From Alentia gelatinosa (lineage: Eukaryota; Annelida; Polychaeta; Phyllodocida; Polynoidae), in assembly GCA_950022655.1 (NCBI GenBank), contig OX465580.1, positions 1,845,122 to 1,909,121 of the forward strand: DNA of 64,000 bases, in the 5' to 3' direction. Positions 58,629-64,000 of the stretch are shown here, one piece after another. Below the pieces are notes generated by a model, which did not search any database, was not told the origin of the DNA, and worked only from the letters and a program-made list of their open reading frames with translations. Position numbers and translations under genes: made by a program. The stretch's first letter is position 1; each line of letters opens with the position of its first letter.

Positions 58629-59994
58629 TTGAACAAGCATGGTTGGACGTTATATATTTACTAATTTAAAAAAAATCATTAATTTAATTTTTAACAACTG
58701 ATATGTTAATAAACGTGTATGGCAAGGTGGTCCGTATTTTAGTGTACGGACCAGCAGTCCGTACAGTATTTTTACGTTATATGCCAAAACGGTGCGTATT
58801 TACAGTATATACGGCATGGGTATATAGTAAAAAAATTTACTCATAAGCAAATTAAATAACATATAACTAGGGACACAGGACAATACATGACAGACAGGAC
58901 AAGACAAAATAGGTATGGAATGGACCAATAGTTCTATCAATGCTAACATGGTAAACAACTGGACGAAACTGGACTGAACTGGACTGTATCATGGTGAGGT
59001 GGGCAGTTCTTGTCTGCCGTACCTGCTACACCCTGACTCATACCTCTCATGCAGGTGCCTGTTAAACAATTCTTTACCCCTCCAGTCCCTGGGGCCCTGT
59101 GAATCATGATGTACACTGGTAATGTAAGCTGGTACAAGTACTGAGTAGGAGTGGGTTTTATGGAGTAGTTATTTGAGTAGAACTCGGTAAAACCCCTGGA
59201 GCTATAGGAGCCTGGTTCAGAACCTTGAAAATAAGATACAGCGCTTGAGGTATACATGTAGTTACAAGGTCTAGAACACATTATTTATTTACATATAAAT
59301 CATTCATGACTTTCATGGAGCATTCTTATATTGGAATATTTAATAAATACACTATGGTCCTCGGAATATTGCATGGATATAAATAATAGTTTACCAATAT
59401 ATAAAAACCAGTGTTACATTATTTTCCGGGGACAGAAACACTCGAATTAGAATAGAATATATAACTGTAGCAGTAGGATAATTCTGATATAAATTTACTG
59501 ATTTTAGAGCATTAGACCACCATGCCACCTGTGGTCGCATTCAGAACTAACGTGAATTCATGATACATTGTTTTTATGATATTGACCATATACATATTTA
59601 ATATCTACAAAATACAGCTATAAAATAGTGCAGACGAGGTCAGTGGTTTACGCTGAGTTTCAATCAGACTGGTCAAGAAGCTCTCATTCAGAATTATTTA
59701 ATCTTTATTTCTTTAAAAAGAAAGTCTAATCATGAAAGATTATCACCTTTATCAAGTAATACTCAGAGTAGGTCTTCCACAATGCAGCCTCTTTCTGACT
59801 GTGTATGGAATACAAAGCGAGAACTACAATAAGGTTCACTGAATATAGAAAAAAATGGGCATTCATGATACATTATATTTATAATAGGGGCCATATTGAT
59901 ATTTGATATTTATGAATCGAGATCTTTAGCTACTGAGAATATGTCATCAGTTTTGTTTGGGGAGTAATCTTATGAGGCTTCATGTAGTTCAGAT
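58629..59994. other. 1.3-kb AT-rich interval, no gene recognised
   Basis: TCCGTATTTTAGTGTACGGACCAGCAGTCCGTACAG-like short inverted words at 58730-58770. A loosely repeated TTCATGATACATT...CATATTxATATTT segment at 59559-59625 and 59864-59930. A 112-codon minus-strand frame at 58943-59281 lacks a domain. Confidence 0.4.
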
Positions 59995-60116
59995 TTTATC
60001 TCACCCCTATCACTGTCTGATCAGTTTGTGAATTTATCGCCCATTGAGTATACTTTTACAATACTCAACGGGCGTTGAGTACGAGTTCCTGATGTTGATT
60101 GTATGGTGAGATGATA
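59995..60116. mobile_element. MITE-like head module of the two-module family
   Basis: TTTTATCTCACCCCTATCAC at the left and TGGTGAGATGATA at the right (decayed). The interior has the family words CCCATTGAGTATACTTTTAC and GTTGAGTACGAGTTCCTGAT. Confidence 0.65.
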
Positions 60117-60514
60117 CTCTGCTACTTAATTATCTTCTGTAAATACCCCCCCCCTCTCCACACACACACTAATGGTCACTCCACCCCCCCCCCTCGTATG
60201 TGGTTCTAATGATTGGCCTGTTGCATGCTGCCCTCTAGCGGCGAGCGTCCGAGTGATCAGCTCCTAAAACCCACTCTCAGCGCCCCCTATTATCGCCCAC
60301 CCAGCCTCGCTCTGATCGCTCATACAGCCTCGTTTTGATCACTCACATAGCCTCGTTCCTGCTGAAAGCCTCGAACCCCCCGCCACCGGAAGCTCGCATG
60401 TGCGCATGAGCATAGGCCCCCTGGTGGTCGGAATAAAAGATGGCGGGGTCTACATACGGGTACTGGCCGCGCGGCACGCCCCCTGTCGACGGTGAATGAA
60501 GCTGAGAGGTGGCA
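60117..60514. other. CpG-containing patch, no gene recognised
   Basis: C-rich runs at 60145-60195, then AGCCTCG(C/T)T repeats at 60303-60355, and AAAAGATGGCGGGGTC (YY1-like AAGATGGCGG) at about 60437. An unassigned regulatory patch is possible. Confidence 0.35.
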
Positions 60515-61065
60515 GAGAATGGAGTGTGTGGGGGGAGAGTGAATGGAGGGTATGGGGGGGAGAGTGAATGAAGAGCAAAGTGTACGGGAGAGAGTGAATA
60601 GAGGGTGTGGGGGGAGAGTGAATGGAGGGTGTGGGGAGAGTGAATGGAGGGTATGAAAGGGGAGTGAATGAAGTGTGTTAGGCAGAGGGAACGAAGTGTG
60701 TGGGGGAAGAGTGAATAAAGTGTGTGGGGGAGAGTGAATGGAGAGTGCGGGTGGAGATTGAATGGAGGGTGTGGGATGAGAGTGAATGGAGAGTGTGGGT
60801 GGAGAGTGAATGGAGAATGGGGTGTGTGGTGGGAGAGTGAATGGAGAATGGGGTGTGTGGTGGGAGAGTGAATGGAGAATGGGGTGTGTGGTGGGAGAGT
60901 GAATGGAGAATGGGGTGTGTGGTGGGAGAGTGAATGGAGAATGGGGTGTGTGGTGGGAGAGTGAATGGAGGGTGGGGTGTGTGGTGGGAGAGTGAATGGA
61001 GAATGGGGTGTGTGGTGGGAGAGTGAATGGAGAATGGGGTGTGTGGTGGGAGAGTGATCGGAGAG
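60515..61065. repeat. ~31-bp G-rich minisatellite, about 16 copies
   Basis: Unit GAGAGTGAATGGAGAATGGG plus GTGTGTGGTGG. Copies from about 60810 to 61065 are nearly identical; those at 60515-60810 are degenerate. The proline/serine-rich minus-strand frame over it is an artefact. Confidence 0.93.
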
Positions 61066-61070
61066 TGGAG

Positions 61071-61535
61071 GCAGAGGAGTTTAGGAGCGGGATAAAACGG
61101 GAGGTGTATTTGAGGAAGGTTTGTGGAGATGGTCTCTACACACAATGGCCTCATTCCGTTCTCAGGTCTCAACAAGCACAGCGCACAATGCCGCCAGAGA
61201 TACACATGTAACAGGGAACTGATCCCCAGTGGCACACAGTCAGTGCTTCTGAAAAGTGATCTACGTAGACAATAATCGTTGTAGACAGGCGGCCCTAAAC
61301 CACGAGTGGTTGACGCGTAGTAATACATGAGTGTCACAGATGGAGTGATGATGTACATGTAGTCAGTACTTCTCTACAGTAGTCTATATACAGCGAGGAG
61401 TTGATGTGTAGTAATACACAAGCCCCAGTGTCGCATTGATGTTTTACATGGTCAGTAGAGGGGTTGGGGTTAGTATTTTAGTTTGACCCTGCCCCTCTCA
61501 CATCCTGACATAGACGTAATACGTAGAGAGGTATA
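61071..61535. other. No recognisable gene
   Basis: A loosely duplicated TAGTAATACA(T/C)(A/G)AG...GATGT(A/T)TACATG segment at 61310-61375 and 61405-61455. Nothing else. Confidence 0.4.
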
Positions 61536-61537
61536 TC

Positions 61538-61776
61538 TCATTTTATCCTACCCCTCATATAAGTGTCCATAGACTCAACATGGTGGGCCTGTATGCCACG
61601 GTTATGCCATAAAATATTTATATGCCACTGGTGATAGGGTAGGATATAATCTAAACGTCTCTCAATTTCATATAATTGTTTACATGCCATTCGTTGTCTT
61701 CCGCTGCAGATATCACTCAGCTCCGCTTCGTGATATCATGCCGCAAAGACAACTCATAAACAATAATATGAAATTT
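61538..61776 (+). mobile_element. Complete two-module element with perfect 8-bp inner stem
   Basis: The head runs from TTTTATCCTACCCCTCATA (61540) to ATAGGGTAGGATATAATC (about 61634-61651). Fold-back 61664-61776: outer AATTTCATAT / ATATGAAATT, middle GTTGTCTT / AAGACAAC, inner GATATCAC / GTGATATC around TCAGCTCCGCTTC. Confidence 0.78.
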
Positions 61777-62119
61777 CGTGATGTTTTATGATAATCTCAG
61801 CCACAGTAAAAGTTTAGCCACAGTAATGACATTAAAAAAAATATTCAGCGATCACCCAAGTAAATTGACAATACTACACCATAGGAATAACATTTAAACA
61901 AATACTCAACGATCACTGCGGTTAAATGACAATACAACGCCATAGGAATAACATTTAAAAAATAAACTGACGGTAAAGTGACAATACTACGGAGTGAATA
62001 TGAGATTGACCAATCAACAGCCCGAATTTCAGAGGGAAGACAAGACATCAATATGCAGATTTAAACAGTGCTAAGTGGATTTAAGAAGTAATTTGAATTA
62101 TTCTGTTTTGCCATACTAT
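61777..62119. other. AT-rich interval with imperfect ~60-bp repeats
   Basis: AATAACATTTAAA(C/A)AAATA and GGTxAAxTGACAATACxACG recur two to three times between 61815 and 62000. No gene. Confidence 0.45.
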
Positions 62120-62290
62120 TTTAATGTCTATGAAAGGGGTGGGGTAAATCCAGAACCACACTCGAATCGTTAAATGAACAATACTCCACTCATTTTGCTG
62201 CACCATAATCGTCACTCAGATTCGCCTCGATGACAATTGTGGCGCATCCAATCTCGTAGAGTGTTGTCTTTTTATACGATTCTCGATGCA
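62120..62290 (+). mobile_element. Two-module family copy: head right end plus fold-back
   Basis: AAAGGGGTGGGGTAAATCCA then GAACCACACTCG. Fold-back 62163-62285 with outer CGAATCGT / ACGATTCTCG, middle AACAATACTC / GAGTGTTGT, inner ATAATCGTCA / TGACAATTGT around CTCAGATTCGCCTCGA. Confidence 0.75.
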
Positions 62291-62690
62291 ATTCTATACA
62301 AGTCTACCATTTTAAGGTGAAGTTCGGCCGAACCTGAGGAATCAGCGAATCCGGAAGTCAGTGAAGAGCCTCAAGTGGGAAGAGGGATTCCGAAACGAGG
62401 CTCGCACCAAGTGGGCGATATTAGGGGTACTTTTGTGATGGGATGTGTGGCAGGGTCTCGGCGTGCATGAGAACAGGTAAGGCGAGGAGGGCGCCATTCT
62501 GTAACCATGGCAACAGGAGGGTGGGTAGTCCAACCTGACCCCACACCGCCGCCGGCGTTTTCTGCGCATTTCCGCCGCGCACACTTCCGCTGGTTATCAC
62601 GTGACCTCGAGGAACCAATGAAATTGAACCTCTAAAGACGCGGCATTCCGGGAGTTGCCCGGGCCGGGAAATGACATGAGGGGAGTGGCG
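62291..62690. other. GC-rich interval, no gene recognised
   Basis: Contains GGGCGCCATTCTG and GCCGCCGGCG, with CACGTGACC at about 62600. Minus-strand frames of 65-80 codons have no domain. Confidence 0.35.
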
Positions 62691-62693
62691 TTA

Positions 62694-63128
62694 GGGGGTG
62701 CGTCCACCAACCACGACAGGGCTGCGACACGCGCCGACAAGAAAGTTCCAATCACAGCCTTGTCGCAGCCTTGTCGTGAGAAGGGGGGCTGTCGTGACCC
62801 CTTGTCGCAGCCTGTTGGGACGTCCACGCTCCACCTAAATATTCTATCGTAGACCTCTGCGACAACCTCCCGACACGCCACGACACGCCACGACACGGCT
62901 CCAAAATCGAACATGTTCGATTTTGTCGTAACCTTGTCGGAAGGCCCCCGACAGGCCCCCGACAAGCTTCATGTCGCAGCCTGTCGTGGCCTTGTCGTAG
63001 CCTCTTGTCGGGAACTGTGGTCCACCAACCACGACAAGGCTACGACAAGGCTTCCAATCGTAGAGCTGTCGTGGACCCTGTCGGAAAGCCGTTGTCGCAG
63101 CCCTGTCGTGGTTGGTGGACGCACCCCC
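62694..63128. mobile_element. PIF/Harbinger-like MITE, copy 2
   Basis: A 435-bp element with ends GGGGGTGCGTCCACCAACCA and TGGTTGGTGGACGCACCCCC, flanked by an exact TTA on both sides (62691-62693 and 63129-63131). Internal sequence is nearly identical to copy 1 (17052-17474), with a short extra repeat of GACACGCCAC-type and GGCCCCCGACA words. A nested hairpin lies in the right third (TCCACCAACCACGACAAGGC / GTCGTGGTTGGTGGA). Confidence 0.88.
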
Positions 63129-63130
63129 TT

Positions 63131-63177
63131 AGGCCGCCGCCTATATAGGCCGCCGCCTACATAGGCCGAGGCCTAGA
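63131..63177. repeat. AGGCCGCCGCCTA tandem palindromes
   Basis: Three copies of TAGGCCG(C/A)(C/G)GCCTA separated by TAT or CA; each is a short palindrome. Confidence 0.75.
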
Positions 63178-64000
63178 GTGGTGTTCATATTTCTGACTGG
63201 GTCCAGGGCGGGTGTGAAGGAGAGTAAACAACTCAAGGATGTTTTACTTGTAATTATCACCTTAATATGATTACGTACATCTATAACATTGGCTATTTTA
63301 TTGTAATTATTACCTTGATTTCAGTATCTCCGTTCACGAGGTAAAACCCAAAGATTGAACCAAAATCTGTACCACACAAAGGAACGATGGCGGGTGAGGG
63401 ATGGGTTTTTTTTTGCACTGAGCAATTACCAAGGTTTATTACGCGCAGGTCGTAGCCACACAAGTTCCAATGGAAGATCTGGGCTTTCATTAGAATTTGA
63501 ATAAATATTTATGAAAAAAAACCAGAAAAGAACCAAAAAGTTTCCCGTACATATGGTGCCCCTTAAAGAATATACCCTACATGTGGTGTCCCTTGCAGGG
63601 ATATCTGTTATTCGGGGTGTCCCTTACACGGGTTGTCCAAGAAGTGTCCCTTTCACTGGGTGCCTCTGATCCACCTTTCATGGGGTGTCATTTTATGCTC
63701 ATTATCTGCCTTATTCCCACAGACTGCCACCTGGTGAAACATTGACTAAACCTAAGTGGCCTCACATCTCTAAAATGAAGGGTGGATGATTACCCTCTCC
63801 ATGTATACAAAGTAATGTGGATTGAAACCATTATATATGAAGTCCCCAGTGAGACTGTAGTAAATCACTGCCAATAGTTCAAAAACTGTCAGGTGCCCTA
63901 AATGATGCGTAGAGATTCAATCACCTCCAGGCCATTGTATACGGGGAAATAGGTCTTTTGTGCTCCTTATGGTGTCCCTTCCAGGGATATCTCTTATACC
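63178..64000. other. Right end of window: no gene; degenerate GTGTCCCTT repeats
   Basis: From 63540 to 63700, and again at 63960, words such as GGTGTCCCTTGCAGGGATAT and GTGTCCCTTACACGGG recur at about 20-40 bp. They resemble the pogo-like element's GTGTCCGCTTACACAGGG, so a decayed relative is possible. Confidence 0.4.

Noticed and set aside
60678..61358. 226-codon minus-strand His/Pro/Ser-rich frame
   Set aside because: Most of it is the complement of the 31-bp minisatellite.

Overview
This is a gene-poor, extremely repeat-rich stretch of a eukaryotic, almost certainly metazoan, genome. Evidence for that: no bacterial-style gene packing or operons, dozens of different minisatellites, MITE-like inverted-repeat elements (including a PIF/Harbinger-like family with TTA target duplications and pogo-like ends), AATAAA/poly(A) pairs, and metazoan promoter motifs (NRF1, NF-Y, CRE, ETS, E2F) in CpG-containing patches. 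An invertebrate such as a marine lophotrochozoan or other invertebrate is my guess; the species cannot be fixed from the sequence.

The only convincing protein-coding sequence is at the left edge (1-1008, + strand): the C-terminal palm/thumb part of a protein-primed family B DNA polymerase of the Maverick/Polinton/adintovirus type, open at the window edge. It is a mobile-element or endogenous-virus gene, not a host gene.

From about 1 kb to 33 kb the sequence is a patchwork. At least 18 distinct tandem arrays (periods about 15, 17, 21, 31-35, 41, 46, 48-55, 58, 60, 81, 83, 93, 96, 97 bp, plus homopolymer, AT, TG and purine-rich runs) alternate with dispersed inverted-repeat elements. The commonest dispersed family has two modules: a short inverted-repeat head (ends TTTATCTCACCCCT / AGGGGTGAGATAAA or the variant TTATCCTACCCCT) and, about 5-20 bp away, a 35-130 bp fold-back whose loop resembles CTCGGCTTCGCCTCG. 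Around a dozen full or partial copies are present. Other elements are two copies of a PIF/Harbinger-like MITE (17052 and 62694), one pogo-like element inflated by a 17-bp minisatellite (18617), a long-inverted-repeat element (three copies, one interrupted by about 720 bp), and two single inverted-repeat MITEs (14320, 22680).

From about 33.34 to 58.44 kb lies one uninterrupted satellite of about 490 copies of a 51-bp monomer. Variant monomers recur at exactly 3514 bp (and at 1831/1882, 3463, 5247 and 5345 bp), so the array has nested higher-order repeat structure. Because 51 is divisible by 3 and the monomer lacks stops in several frames, it produces very long open frames on both strands; these are not genes.

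From 58.4 kb to the end the patchwork resumes: fold-backs, a 31-bp G-rich minisatellite, further copies of the two-module family, and the second PIF/Harbinger-like MITE.

No host gene, tRNA, rRNA or CRISPR array could be supported. The best evidence for host regulation is a motif cluster at 12600-12760 resembling a TATA-less housekeeping promoter, with weaker ones at 1393-1450, 6550-6700 and 28829-28841.
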